From Antrihabitans stalactiti (lineage in GTDB: Bacteria > Actinomycetota > Actinomycetes > Mycobacteriales > Mycobacteriaceae), in assembly GCF_012932915.1 (NCBI RefSeq), contig NZ_VCQU01000001.1, forward strand, positions 558,001-622,000: a DNA stretch of 64,000 bases, written 5' to 3'. The position numbers and the translations under genes are program-made. The notes beneath the pieces are model-generated. The model was given only the letters and a program-made list of their open reading frames with translations, had not been told where the DNA came from and ran no database searches. Below are positions 7,985 through 16,151 of this stretch, piece by piece (within the stretch, counting starts at the first letter, position 1; the number at the start of each line of letters is the position of its first letter).

Positions 7985-8926
7985 ATGTCCTGGACCCCCG
8001 CGGCGCCCGAAGGACGAATTGTCGTCGGGGTGAATGGATCGATCTGGTCGTATGCCGCACTGCACTGGGCAGTCGAGGAAGGGGCGACAACCGGCAGATG
8101 CGTCGAGACGGTGACGGTCGGCCACACCGACCCGCCATCCGCGGCACTCAGGCCTGCGGAGGGGCTACTCGAGACGCTCAACAACAACGATTTGTTGGTG
8201 CTGGGCAACTCGGGTCGCGGCCGAATTCACGACGCGTTTCGCGGGCCAGTAGCGACGGAGTGTGTGCTGCGTGCACGTTGCCCGGTCACAGTGGTCACGC
8301 CGAGCGCTCGACTGCATTTTCGCTCCAAGACGGTCGACTTGCTCGTCGTCCTCGTACTGACAGACTTTTCCCAGCTTGGCGCCTTAAGGTGGCTCGATCG
8401 TCTTGATCGAATCGATTGGAGAACTATGGGCCCGACCACGATCAGCGGCATTCCGGCGCATCCACTGCTCGTGCATTTCGTGGTTGTGCTGGTTCCGATC
8501 GCCGCAATTCTCACCTTGTGCTCTGTGTTGTGGCCTGCTGCCCACCGCAGACTCGGAATCATCACGCCTGTCATTGCGTTGGTGACTCTCGCTCTTGTGC
8601 CGATCACGACGAACGCAGGCGAATGGCTCGAACATCGAGAAAGCCAACCTGGTCCGTTGCTCCGCAAGCATGCGGAGTTGGGCGACCAGCTACTGGTGTG
8701 GGCGATCGGGGTGTTCCTCGCGTCGGCGATCTGGTGGACGATGCACGATGCGCGAACGGTCGGCTGGCTGAGTCGTCGCCTCGGTTTCGTCGAATCATTG
8801 GCGGCGAATAAGATCGCAAATGTCGTAATCATTGTGGCTGGAACGGTTTTCGCGATCGGATCGCTGATCATGATCTACCGCATCGGTGACAGCGGCGCAC
8901 AGTCGGTGTGGCACGATCGCGGCTGA
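7985..8926 (+). CDS. short USP-like region read through into a DUF2231 membrane protein
   Basis: One open frame of 313 codons. Residues 1-108 are USP-like (IVVGVNGS, then GNSGRGRIHDAF, CPVTVV) but about 35 residues shorter than a normal domain, with VNGS in place of VDGS. A 40-residue linker without recognisable structure follows. From Met148 (ATG 8426, behind a strong GGAGAA) comes a DUF2231-type protein with IPAHPLLVHFVVVLVP and four hydrophobic helices (about 155-178, 185-203, 228-246, 272-293). DUF2231 proteins normally stand alone, so two genes whose separating stop is missing is more likely than a functional fusion. The 3' end overlaps the convergent USP gene by 52 bp. Confidence 0.65.
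   Translation: MSWTPAAPEGRIVVGVNGSIWSYAALHWAVEEGATTGRCVETVTVGHTDPPSAALRPAEGLLETLNNNDLLVLGNSGRGRIHDAFRGPVATECVLRARCPVTVVTPSARLHFRSKTVDLLVVLVLTDFSQLGALRWLDRLDRIDWRTMGPTTISGIPAHPLLVHFVVVLVPIAAILTLCSVLWPAAHRRLGIITPVIALVTLALVPITTNAGEWLEHRESQPGPLLRKHAELGDQLLVWAIGVFLASAIWWTMHDARTVGWLSRRLGFVESLAANKIANVVIIVAGTVFAIGSLIMIYRIGDSGAQSVWHDRG
8418..8428 (+). promoter_or_regulatory. internal ribosome binding site for DUF2231
   Basis: GGAGAA at 8418-8423 is followed after two bases by ATG (8426-8428), in frame with the upstream USP-like reading. It sits exactly where DUF2231 homology begins and supports separate initiation of a 166-residue membrane protein ending at 8926. Confidence 0.6.
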
Positions 8927-9762
8927 CGCCGACAGATCAGAATCGGGCACGGCGCGATATGCACCAAGCGCTGGCCGGTAGACCCGAGTACGGTGTCCAT
9001 CAATTTGTTGTGGGCGTGGCTGCCGATGACGACCAGTCGGGCGTGTTGTGCCAGCTCTGCCAGCACGGTGCCGGGATTGCCTTGGCGCAGAATGCGGCTC
9101 ACTGCCACGTCGGGATATTTCTCGGTCCAGGCCGCGAGAGTCTCGGACATTCGCGCCTCCTCAGTGCCGGCGTCACCGCCGCGCCAGGTGTGGACTGCCT
9201 GGAGAGGGGCTCCGGTCATCGCCGCGTATTCGAAGGCGTGGGCGATCGCATTGTCACCGGCGGGCGTGCCATCGACCCCGACGATCACAGGCATTCGCTT
9301 CGCGTGAACGTGCCGCCGACTCTGGCGCCACACTGCCACTGGACATGCGGCGCTGCCGGCGACCTGACGAACCGTCGACCCGACCAGGAACCGCCCCGCT
9401 GCCGACCGATCCCCTCCGACCACGACGAGCGACGCCGACGAACTCGCTTCGACCAACGCTGTCCCGGGGAATCCCGGTAGCAGTCGCGTCTCTATGTCGA
9501 GGATCGGGTGCCGTCGTCGCAAATCTGCGACGCTACTGCGGAAGATGCGCACTGCAGCAAGACGGTCGGGTTGAGTCAGCACCGTCTCGACCAATTTGTC
9601 GTCGTGGTGGGCCAAATACCGTGATTCTTCGAGACACAGGACGAGTACCAGCGGCACCCTGCGGGCCTCGGCGATGTCGGCCGCCCACGCGGCAGCGTGC
9701 ACGGAACAACTCGATCCGTCGACGCCGACGACGACCGATCGAGGGCCTGCCTGAACGCTCAC
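8875..9762 (-). CDS. universal stress protein, tandem USP domains (divergent)
   Basis: 295 residues, two USP domains (about 8-150 and 158-282). Unlike its neighbours both nucleotide motifs are degraded: GGDRSAAGRFLVGS in the first and GSHAHNKLMDTVLGS in the second lack the middle glycine, so ATP binding is doubtful. The start is GTG, only 4 bp after the stop of the USP gene at 9767, so it is the last gene of a CBS-BON/USP/USP transcript. The C-terminus overlaps the convergent USP-like/DUF2231 frame by 52 bp. Confidence 0.9.
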   Translation of the reverse strand: MSVQAGPRSVVVGVDGSSCSVHAAAWAADIAEARRVPLVLVLCLEESRYLAHHDDKLVETVLTQPDRLAAVRIFRSSVADLRRRHPILDIETRLLPGFPGTALVEASSSASLVVVGGDRSAAGRFLVGSTVRQVAGSAACPVAVWRQSRRHVHAKRMPVIVGVDGTPAGDNAIAHAFEYAAMTGAPLQAVHTWRGGDAGTEEARMSETLAAWTEKYPDVAVSRILRQGNPGTVLAELAQHARLVVIGSHAHNKLMDTVLGSTGQRLVHIAPCPILICRRQPRSCHTDCAPLSPMR

Positions 9763-9766
9763 TGCG

Positions 9767-10666
9767 TCACGTACTCGACTCTTGTGGGCGGACCACTAGG
9801 ACCGGGCAATGCGACTGCAGGACAAGGGCATTGCTCGTCGATCCGATCGCCACGCCACGAATTCCGCCTCGACCACGGCTACCGACGACCACAAGTTGCG
9901 CCCGGGTGGACCACTCGGTGAGGTGCTCCCGCGGCCCGTCGAGGTAGACGTACTTCTGGACGGGCACGTCTGGGTACTTGTCCTGCCAGCCTGCGAGCCG
10001 TTCCGCCAAGATCGCGCATCGAGTCGGATCCTGGTCGGCGACCGGCGCGTGCCGAGCCAGTGCGCCGTGCGTGAAGTCGTTACAGACATGCACGGCGACA
10101 AGATTTGTCCGGCGGTTGGACGCTTCGTAGAAGGCGAGTGCGGTGGCCGTCTCGCTGACCGAACTTCCGTCGATTCCGACGACAACCGGCCGTCGACTCG
10201 GCCGTGTGTCACCGCGCGCGACGACGACCGGACATTTGCTGTGGCTCGCCACTGCGATTGCCGTCGATCCGATCGAGTGCGCCGCAGCAGGCTCACCCAA
10301 CGTGAGCTGATACGCAACTTCCGACAACCGGACCAACGTCGCCACGGGTGTCTCCGATGACAATTCAGTCGACACAACCAGCTCTGGATCTTCCTCTGCC
10401 GCAATGGTTGACGCGCGATCCACTATCGTGCGTCCGCCTGCTCGGAGGGCATCGATCACCGCAGGCGCATCGAGGTAGGCATCGGCGAACGACGATCCGA
10501 GCGACGCCAACGCGAGTGCATGCACGAGGTGCAGCGGCCGGTGGCGAGCTGACGCCAGGCGGGCAGCCCACCGCACTGCCCGTTCGGCGGACGCGGATCC
10601 GTCCACGCCCACCACCACGGCGCCCTGGGGTGATTCGATCCGAGGAAAGCTGTCATGAATGCTCAT
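9767..10666 (-). CDS. universal stress protein, tandem USP domains
   Basis: 299 residues. The second domain carries a textbook ATP motif (GSRGRGGIRGVAIGS). The first is degenerate at that place (GEPAAAHSIGS) although it opens with VVVGVDGS. The ATG is at 10666. It lies between the CBS-BON gene (37 bp upstream) and another USP (4 bp downstream) on the same strand. The difference in motif conservation among the tandem USPs suggests paralogues with different ligand dependence. Confidence 0.92.
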   Translation of the reverse strand: MSIHDSFPRIESPQGAVVVGVDGSASAERAVRWAARLASARHRPLHLVHALALASLGSSFADAYLDAPAVIDALRAGGRTIVDRASTIAAEEDPELVVSTELSSETPVATLVRLSEVAYQLTLGEPAAAHSIGSTAIAVASHSKCPVVVARGDTRPSRRPVVVGIDGSSVSETATALAFYEASNRRTNLVAVHVCNDFTHGALARHAPVADQDPTRCAILAERLAGWQDKYPDVPVQKYVYLDGPREHLTEWSTRAQLVVVGSRGRGGIRGVAIGSTSNALVLQSHCPVLVVRPQESST

Positions 10667-10703
10667 CTGGCGTCAGCCCTGAATCTGTTGTGCCACTTCG
10701 CTG

Positions 10704-11288
10704 TCAAGCACGCTGGCCTAGGCTCGCAACCGTGATCGGTTGGAGATCGACATGGCGAACACCGTTTACGCTGCGCGCCAGCGTCGCGACGACGCGCTGT
10801 TCTGCATCGTCGGCGAATCCTCCACGAATCGTGACTCTGCCCTCTGCGACGTCGATCGCCCATGCGCGTCGACTGCCCGCAAAGTCGTCCAGGAGCGCGC
10901 GGATGTTCGATGCGATTGTCGCGTCGTCATCGATCAACGCTCGCAGTACATCTCGACGCGCGACGATGCCGACCAACAGTCCAGCCTCCACCACAGGGAT
11001 CGACCGCAACCTGCCGTTGAGCATTCGCACGGCAATCGTGCTGATGTCCGAACGCGGCGTGACAGTCTCGACAGGAGTCGTCATCGCGGCCGCAACGGTC
11101 GTAGCTTGCTCGCCGGGCCCGGCAGTCAGTGCATCGGATTCGGAAAGAATTCCAACTACGCGCCCATTTTCGTCCACGACCGGCAACGCCGCGAAGCCCG
11201 ACTCTACGATCGAAGCGGTTGCGTCTCTCAGCGATGTTTCCGGCGTGGTCGTAACCACCGGCCGAGTCATGATGTCCCGTGCGTGCAT
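10704..11288 (-). CDS. CBS-pair protein with C-terminal BON domain
   Basis: 194 residues from the ATG at 11288, the point where CBS homology begins (MHARDIMTRPVVT). Two CBS motifs (about 1-55 and 65-120) are followed by a BON domain (about 130-185, with GRVTIRGGFADDAEQR and GVRHVDL). CBS-BON proteins are common next to universal stress genes in actinobacteria and are thought to sense adenine nucleotides; BON domains often bind membranes. The frame stays open 29 codons further upstream without homology. First gene of a three-gene transcript with two USPs. Confidence 0.87.
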   Translation of the reverse strand: MHARDIMTRPVVTTTPETSLRDATASIVESGFAALPVVDENGRVVGILSESDALTAGPGEQATTVAAAMTTPVETVTPRSDISTIAVRMLNGRLRSIPVVEAGLLVGIVARRDVLRALIDDDATIASNIRALLDDFAGSRRAWAIDVAEGRVTIRGGFADDAEQRVVATLARSVNGVRHVDLQPITVASLGQRA

Positions 11289-11388
11289 CGAATTCACCCA
11301 ATTCTTTCGTGCTGGTCTCCGCGCAAGTGCGGACTGCAGCGATCGCTGCGTTGGCATCCAGCCTGCCGTGGGCAATTCGGCACGGGTA

Positions 11389-11425
11389 GGGTCCGCAGGC
11401 CCGTAGACCCGACGACTTTCGTCCT
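11389..11425 (-). promoter_or_regulatory. candidate DosR-like sites upstream of the CBS-BON/USP operon
   Basis: Two imperfect palindromes lie 100-140 bp upstream of the ATG at 11288: GGGTCCGCAGGCCC (11389-11402) and ACGACTTTCGTCCT (11412-11425, 10 of 14 core matches to the DosR consensus). Both are weaker than the site at 7904. Confidence 0.22.
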
Positions 11426-11475
11426 CGACCGGTCGGCCGCAAATACAGCGGCCCGAAGGGTTGTCGCCGACTCCT

Positions 11476-11610
11476 CTACTCTTTCGCGTCGCTGTCGTCG
11501 TCGGCCGACTCCGTCGGTGTGGCTTCGGGATCAGGTGAAATGAAGTCGTGCCCGTCGTCGGTTTCGTGGTCCGCCGACGAGTCGGTCGGGTCGGTCGATT
11601 CAGTGATCAT
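11476..11610 (-). CDS. small acidic protein
   Basis: A 44-residue frame from the ATG at 11610 with GAGGA five bases upstream. About half of the residues are Asp, Glu, Ser or Thr, and it ends DDDSDAKE. No fold is expected. Two similar small acidic proteins occur at 37386-37550 and 44210-44371. The frame extends upstream without a start or homology. Function unknown. Confidence 0.4.
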   Translation of the reverse strand: MITESTDPTDSSADHETDDGHDFISPDPEATPTESADDDSDAKE

Positions 11611-11858
11611 GACGATCCTCGGGAAGTCGCGGGCGATCTTCAGGCACACGGCGGGGCGGGTATCGGGGCAGGTGATGATGCTCCCGACAAACTCGAAAGG
11701 TCGCCGATGTCCCGACCATACATTGCCTCGTCCGACGGGATCTGCCCCTAAATGTTTGAAAATCCAGCGATCTGGAGAACTTGAGCGAAAGGGGCCGAAG
11801 CAAACGGGGCGACTGCCGACGTGCGTCACACCCGCCGACTGAAACGACAGGAGAGACG

Positions 11859-12284
11859 ATGACCGAGACCGACACACGGATCCGGTGTCGTTACCTGTCA
11901 CTGCAGGGCGCAGACTCCCTGCTGCTGAGCGCAACCGCGACCGCCGTCAACGCCGCGAATGCCCGTAGCCTGCTCACCGAATGGGCACACCGGCACGATG
12001 TGCCGTCCGAGCTCATCGCCGATGTCGTCTACGCCGCGTACGAGGCAATCGCGAACGTGGTCGAACATGCGTACTCCGGCGGCGCGGGATCCTTCACACT
12101 GCGCGCCGACGACACCCCGCACCAGCTGTGCGTCACCATTTCCGACACCGGATCCTGGACTCCCCCATCCCCCACGCCTGGCTGGCGGGGCCGCGGCATC
12201 CCATTGATCCGAGCCCTCGCCGACAGCGTCCACATCGGGTCGGACGACGCAGGCACCACGGTGGAGTTGTACTGGCAGAAGTGA
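11859..12284 (+). CDS. RsbW-like ATP-binding anti-sigma factor/serine kinase
   Basis: 141 residues from the ATG at 11859, six bases after AGGAGAG. It is a single HATPase domain: N-box YEAIANVVEHAY (about 63-74), G1 box SDTGSW (about 101), and GRGIPLIRALAD (about 115). Small stand-alone GHKL proteins of this type bind sigma factors or phosphorylate STAS antagonists. A STAS gene follows at 12508 on the same strand, and a second lies at 43744. This suggests a partner-switching module; its target sigma factor is not visible in the window. Confidence 0.85.
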   Translation: MTETDTRIRCRYLSLQGADSLLLSATATAVNAANARSLLTEWAHRHDVPSELIADVVYAAYEAIANVVEHAYSGGAGSFTLRADDTPHQLCVTISDTGSWTPPSPTPGWRGRGIPLIRALADSVHIGSDDAGTTVELYWQK

Positions 12285-12350
12285 GCCGCCGCCGAACCTG
12301 ACGGCACGCCATACTGCGGCGCGACCTCCGAAACGCGCGAACGGATAGCC

Positions 12351-12365
12351 GTTTACATTGTAAAC
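12351..12365. promoter_or_regulatory. perfect inverted repeat upstream of STAS gene
   Basis: GTTTACATTGTAAAC has seven-base arms around a single central base. It lies in the 223-bp gap between the RsbW-like and STAS genes, about 140 bp before the STAS start. It looks like a dimeric repressor operator; no regulator can be assigned. Confidence 0.4.
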
Positions 12366-12507
12366 GCGAGCGCCTACTGTGGAGTAATCAGCCAGCGGGA
12401 GCTATCGCACGAAGGACAGGCGGCCCCGCGAGTTTGCCTGCATTCGCAGACTGGGCCTGCGACCCCTCGTCGTGGACGGACGCTTGTTCTGCGAAGGAGT
12501 CACACAG

Positions 12508-12870
12508 ATGTCGATTGAGATGCCATTGATGAGGAACACCAACGTGCTCGATCTGATCGTCCTGTCCGGCGAGCTGGACCTGCTGACTTGCCCCGCACTG
12601 CTGGTGAAGCTCCAAGCCCGAGCGCGTGCTGGACGCCAATTGGTCCTCGATCTGTCTGAAGTGAGTTTCTTTGGTGCGACAGCTATGGCGCTGGTAGAGC
12701 AAGTGCAACTGGAGTCGATAGTCGCGGGCGGATCGGTTCGTTTGGTGGGAGTGCCACGGCAGATCATGCGAGTGATGACCATGATCGGTTTCGACAAAGT
12801 CGTGCCAATCAGCAGTAGTGGCGGCGAGCAACTACTTGATTTCGATCGATCTGCGAGCGTGTACTTGTAG
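12508..12870 (+). CDS. STAS-domain anti-sigma factor antagonist
   Basis: 120 residues from the ATG at 12508, preceded by AAGGAGT. It is a single STAS domain: VLDLIVLSGELDLLTCPAL near the start and the switch segment LDLSEVSFFGATAMALV (about 48-64). The usual phosphorylated Ser of the D-x-SG pattern is replaced by Thr (GATAM), still phosphorylatable. It is the likely partner of the RsbW-like protein upstream. Downstream, after 57 bp, is a small basic protein on the same strand. Confidence 0.85.
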   Translation: MSIEMPLMRNTNVLDLIVLSGELDLLTCPALLVKLQARARAGRQLVLDLSEVSFFGATAMALVEQVQLESIVAGGSVRLVGVPRQIMRVMTMIGFDKVVPISSSGGEQLLDFDRSASVYL

Positions 12871-12927
12871 CACCAGCTTGTTGGAGTCCCCAGCCCACGC
12901 GGCGAGGCGTCATACGGAGGATTCGAC

Positions 12928-13074
12928 ATGATTCGAGCCGACAATCGCACCTTGGAAGTCGTCATGGAACGACGGCGGCACAGGTTGTTCAGGCAACACC
13001 ATCACCCGGCTCGGTCGGTCCGACGAATGCAGGCCCACCTCGCGCTGGAGAATCACCTCTTCGCGGCAGGCTGA
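12928..13074 (+). CDS. small basic Arg/His-rich protein
   Basis: A 48-residue frame with an excellent ribosome site (GGAGGA, six bases before the ATG). It starts MIRADNRTLEVVMERRRHR and ends LALENHLFAAG, with about a third of residues Arg or His. It lies on the same strand as the STAS gene and stops 3 bp before the convergent phosphotransferase gene. No family recognised. The strong ribosome site is the main support. Confidence 0.5.
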   Translation: MIRADNRTLEVVMERRRHRLFRQHHHPARSVRRMQAHLALENHLFAAG

Positions 13075-13077
13075 CTC

Positions 13078-13908
13078 CTACGTCGCGTAACTCCACTCCG
13101 GTGCAGCAATCGCACGTTCGAGCGCGGCCCGGTTCGATCGGATGAATTCGATGTCCGCCTCCAGCAGGGCGACGAAGTCGGCGACCGGCGCACCTGTTCG
13201 CTGGGATGCGGAAATCATCTCGCGCACGGACCGAGCGATTCGTTCGCAGATCTCGTCGACGAATCCGTCACGATCGGTCAGACCGTATGCGTCGAGGAAT
13301 TCGCTCAGGCGTCGCGCGATGTCGGGTCGGCTCGTCCAACCCCGGTGCGCTGCGTGAGCTGGAGCATGCAAGCCTACGACCTGCCACGCCGCGTAGGCGA
13401 GATCCTGTCGGCGAGTTGTCGGACCTGCCTGGTCCCAATCGATCAGCGAGTGGACGCGGCCGGCCGAATCGGCGACGACGTTCGCAAGACTGACGTCGTT
13501 GTGGCCGATGATCTCCCCGGGTAACAGGTCGCGGCAGCCGCTGCGCCACTCCATTCCCGGAGTTGGTCGGAAGCTCTCGACCGCGTCGTGAAACCGTCGC
13601 ATCAGACGCGCTGTACGGACCAAGTTCGACTCGGAGCGGCCCCAGCAGGGCCAGCCGGCGACGCCACCGCACGTTTGCCCCTCGATGAAGGACAGCACCT
13701 CGAAGCCGTCCTCGTCGGTGCCGAGAACTCGCGGTGCGCCGTCGAATCCGACCGACTCGAGGTGCTTCAACAGCTCGTGCACAGCTGGCGTCCATGGGCC
13801 GGATTCCCGGCGAACGGTTCCGCCGTGGCGGTAGACGGCCCCACCCCAACCGCCAACCAACCGTTGGCCTCGCTGGGTGTTCGATCGACATTGGGTGGTA
13901 GCCATCAT
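13078..13908 (-). CDS. aminoglycoside phosphotransferase-fold kinase
   Basis: About 276 residues from the ATG at 13908 (a second ATG is adjacent at 13905; the open frame extends 34 codons upstream without homology). Kinase-like features are EVLSFIEG in the hinge, the catalytic loop IIGHNDVSLANVV with its Asp and Asn, and the metal-binding LIDWDQAG with its Asp. This is the APH family, which phosphorylates small molecules; proteins in this branch are mostly of unknown substrate, and antibiotic resistance should not be assumed. It is divergent from a PtpB-like phosphatase. Confidence 0.8.
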   Translation of the reverse strand: MMATTQCRSNTQRGQRLVGGWGGAVYRHGGTVRRESGPWTPAVHELLKHLESVGFDGAPRVLGTDEDGFEVLSFIEGQTCGGVAGWPCWGRSESNLVRTARLMRRFHDAVESFRPTPGMEWRSGCRDLLPGEIIGHNDVSLANVVADSAGRVHSLIDWDQAGPTTRRQDLAYAAWQVVGLHAPAHAAHRGWTSRPDIARRLSEFLDAYGLTDRDGFVDEICERIARSVREMISASQRTGAPVADFVALLEADIEFIRSNRAALERAIAAPEWSYAT

Positions 13909-14056
13909 GTCCCTCGCTGCGACTCGTGGTCTTCTCTTGAAAACAACGCTATGCAGGGAGAACGCCCGCAGGGAGGTTCGAAACGGCGCAATAGTTACTA
14001 GAAGTGGCAATGACCCGATCGGCAGCGCCGAACACCCGTTGGACTACCTTCGAATC

Positions 14057-14806
14057 GTGATCGTCGACCAGTTCCGCCTTTCCGGTGCCTGGAATTTTCG
14101 CGACCTCGGCGGGCTCCGAGCCGACGACGGACGCGCGTTGAAGCCCGGAGTCGTGTTCCGTTCATCCGAACTCTGCGCCCTCGACGACGACGGCCGGAGC
14201 GCCTTGCTCGAACTCGGCGTGACCGAGGTAGTCGACCTGCGCGGCACCAACGAGGTCGCGTACAACGGTGCCGACGCGCTCCCCGATGGCGTAACCCTGC
14301 ACGCGAAACCGGTGCACGACGACGAAAACAAGGCGGCCGCACCGCACGAGCAACCGCAGAAACTCACCCCCGAGGTCGCCGAAGCCGCCCTCGAACACGC
14401 GTACACCCGCTTCCCCGCCCTCGAAGGCGGCCAGCGCGCTCTTGCGCACGCGATTCGGCTGGCCGCCGATACCGACGGCGGCGTGCTGATCCATTGCGCT
14501 GCAGGCAAAGACCGCGCTGGCTGGATCATCGCCGCGTTCCTGCGCGCTGCCGGAATCAGTGCCGACGACATCCTCGCCGACTATCTGCGTAGCAACGACG
14601 CGATCGCGCCATTGCGGGCCGTCGTGGTTGCGCGAAACGGTGATCTCACCCAGGTGTCGGACAAGGTGCTGGGCGTCCACGAAGACTTCATCCGCGCGGC
14701 GTGGGATGTCGTCGACCGCGACTACGGCGGGTTCGACAACTACCTCGACACCATCGGCATCGACGCGGACGTGCTCGCCCGCCTCCGCGCGAGGCTGCTC
14801 GACTAA
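14057..14806 (+). CDS. PtpB-type tyrosine/lipid phosphatase
   Basis: About 249 residues from the GTG at 14057, chosen because homology to M. tuberculosis PtpB begins at once (SGAWNFRDLGG, then FRSSEL). The signature HCAAGKDRAG is at about residues 146-155, with Cys147 as nucleophile, and the family-specific VADYLRSND-like segment (ILADYLRSND) follows. PtpB acts on phosphotyrosine and phosphoinositides and is secreted in M. tuberculosis, but no signal peptide is seen here. The ribosome site for the GTG is weak; the frame is open back to an ATG at 13877. Confidence 0.88.
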   Translation: MIVDQFRLSGAWNFRDLGGLRADDGRALKPGVVFRSSELCALDDDGRSALLELGVTEVVDLRGTNEVAYNGADALPDGVTLHAKPVHDDENKAAAPHEQPQKLTPEVAEAALEHAYTRFPALEGGQRALAHAIRLAADTDGGVLIHCAAGKDRAGWIIAAFLRAAGISADDILADYLRSNDAIAPLRAVVVARNGDLTQVSDKVLGVHEDFIRAAWDVVDRDYGGFDNYLDTIGIDADVLARLRARLLD

Positions 14807-14845
14807 CTTCCGAAACAGCACAGACAGTCGAGGGCGCCGACCATC

Positions 14846-16072
14846 TCACCCGGTGATGTCTCGTCCGATGAGGCGGCGAGCAATGATCCACTGCTGCAAT
14901 TCGTTTGCTCCTTCGAAGATCTCGAGGATCTTGGCGTCGCGGTACATCTCCTCGAGCCGCACGGATTCACCGGTCTCGCCGACTTGGCGAGCAAAGCCGA
15001 GCGCACCGTGGATCTGGATCGCCTCGCGGACCACGTCGTTGGCCAGACGGGTGCCGTAGGCCTTCGCCATGGCGGCTTCTGGTTCGGCAGTCGCGTCACC
15101 GCGATCCAGCAGAGTCGCGGCCTTCTGGTAAAGGCTTCGGGCACATTCGATTTCGGTGGCACGCTGAGCCATTTGGAATTGCCAATGCTGCATCGCGCCC
15201 AATGGCCGACCGAACACTTCGCGATGCTGCAGCCGGTGGACCGCGAGGTCGAGTGCAGCTTGCGCAACGCCGACTCCCGCTGCGCCGATCCCTATCCGAC
15301 CACGCACCAACGCAGACAGTGCAACTGCCATCCCACGCCCGAAATCACCGAGCAGGTTCTCGCGCGGCACGTGGACGTCGTCGAGCACGATGTCGGCCGT
15401 GATCTGACCGCGATGGCCCATTTTGAGGTCGGGCGTCCCGATTCTGACACCGGGGCTGGAGAGATCGATCAAGAGCATGTGCGCGCGAGTGCCGTCGTGC
15501 CCGGCGCGCACGAGCATCGAAACCCACCCGGCCACAACACTGTTGGTGATCCACCGCTTCCGTCCGTTGACGACGAAGCCGTCGGCGGTCTCTTCGGCGT
15601 ATGTGGTGAGCCGCGCGGCGGTGAGGTCGCTACTCGTCTCCGGCTCGGTCGTTGCGAACGCGAAGGCCTGCTCTCCCGACACCAGAGCCGGGATCAGAGC
15701 GTCTCTGAGCGGCTCGGCGGCGTGCGCCAGGGTGGCGGGCACCAGAATGCACTGGCCGTCGTACACGCCTGCCATGGAGGAAGATTCGTAGGCGATCTCC
15801 TCCGCGACCGTGCACGTGGCGAGCATCGGATACTCGAGCCCCGGACCGAATGCGCCGCCGAAGGGCACCGCGAACAGTCCGTCGGCGGCTAGACCGCGAA
15901 AGGCCGTCCACGGGAAGCTGTCCCGCGATTCCTCCCGGCTTCCGATCTCGCGAGCGACGGGTGCGAGGTGTTTCGCAACCGATGCCCTTGCGCGCGTACG
16001 CAATTCAACGGTCTCTGACGGAAGGAACACGTCGTGAGACATGCGGTCCTGAGTGCGTGCAACGACAGACAT
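14846..16072 (-). CDS. acyl-CoA dehydrogenase
   Basis: 408 residues from the ATG at 16072 (GGAG four bases upstream). It has standard acyl-CoA dehydrogenase features: AFATTEPETSSD in the FAD-binding loop, RKRWITN, the GRPLGAMQHWQFQMAQ helix, QIHGALGF, and the C-terminal MYRDAKILEIFEGANELQQWIIARRL, which contains the expected catalytic Glu region. It catalyses alpha,beta-dehydrogenation of an acyl-CoA; substrate unknown. It is transcribed divergently from a TetR gene with paired palindromes between them, so it is probably the regulated target. Confidence 0.92.
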   Translation of the reverse strand: MSVVARTQDRMSHDVFLPSETVELRTRARASVAKHLAPVAREIGSREESRDSFPWTAFRGLAADGLFAVPFGGAFGPGLEYPMLATCTVAEEIAYESSSMAGVYDGQCILVPATLAHAAEPLRDALIPALVSGEQAFAFATTEPETSSDLTAARLTTYAEETADGFVVNGRKRWITNSVVAGWVSMLVRAGHDGTRAHMLLIDLSSPGVRIGTPDLKMGHRGQITADIVLDDVHVPRENLLGDFGRGMAVALSALVRGRIGIGAAGVGVAQAALDLAVHRLQHREVFGRPLGAMQHWQFQMAQRATEIECARSLYQKAATLLDRGDATAEPEAAMAKAYGTRLANDVVREAIQIHGALGFARQVGETGESVRLEEMYRDAKILEIFEGANELQQWIIARRLIGRDITG

Positions 16073-16093
16073 GGGGCTCCATTTCGAGCATAT

Positions 16094-16134
16094 TCGGACG
16101 ATCGTCCGATTAGTATAAACTAACGATCGTCCGA
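16094..16134. promoter_or_regulatory. paired TetR-type operators
   Basis: TCGGACGATCGTCCGA (16094-16109) is a perfect 16-bp palindrome. A second copy matching 12 of 16 positions (ACTAACGATCGTCCGA) ends at 16134. Between them TTAGT-ATAA-ACTAA forms a smaller inverted repeat. The array fills the gap between the divergent acyl-CoA dehydrogenase (16072) and TetR (16152) starts, so autoregulation and control of the dehydrogenase are likely. Confidence 0.75.
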
Positions 16135-16151
16135 TTCGGTAGGCTTGGGTC

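Noticed and set aside
13078-13908. antibiotic resistance by the APH-fold kinase
   Set aside because: Only the general kinase fold is visible; many APH-family proteins have other substrates and nothing in the context supports resistance.
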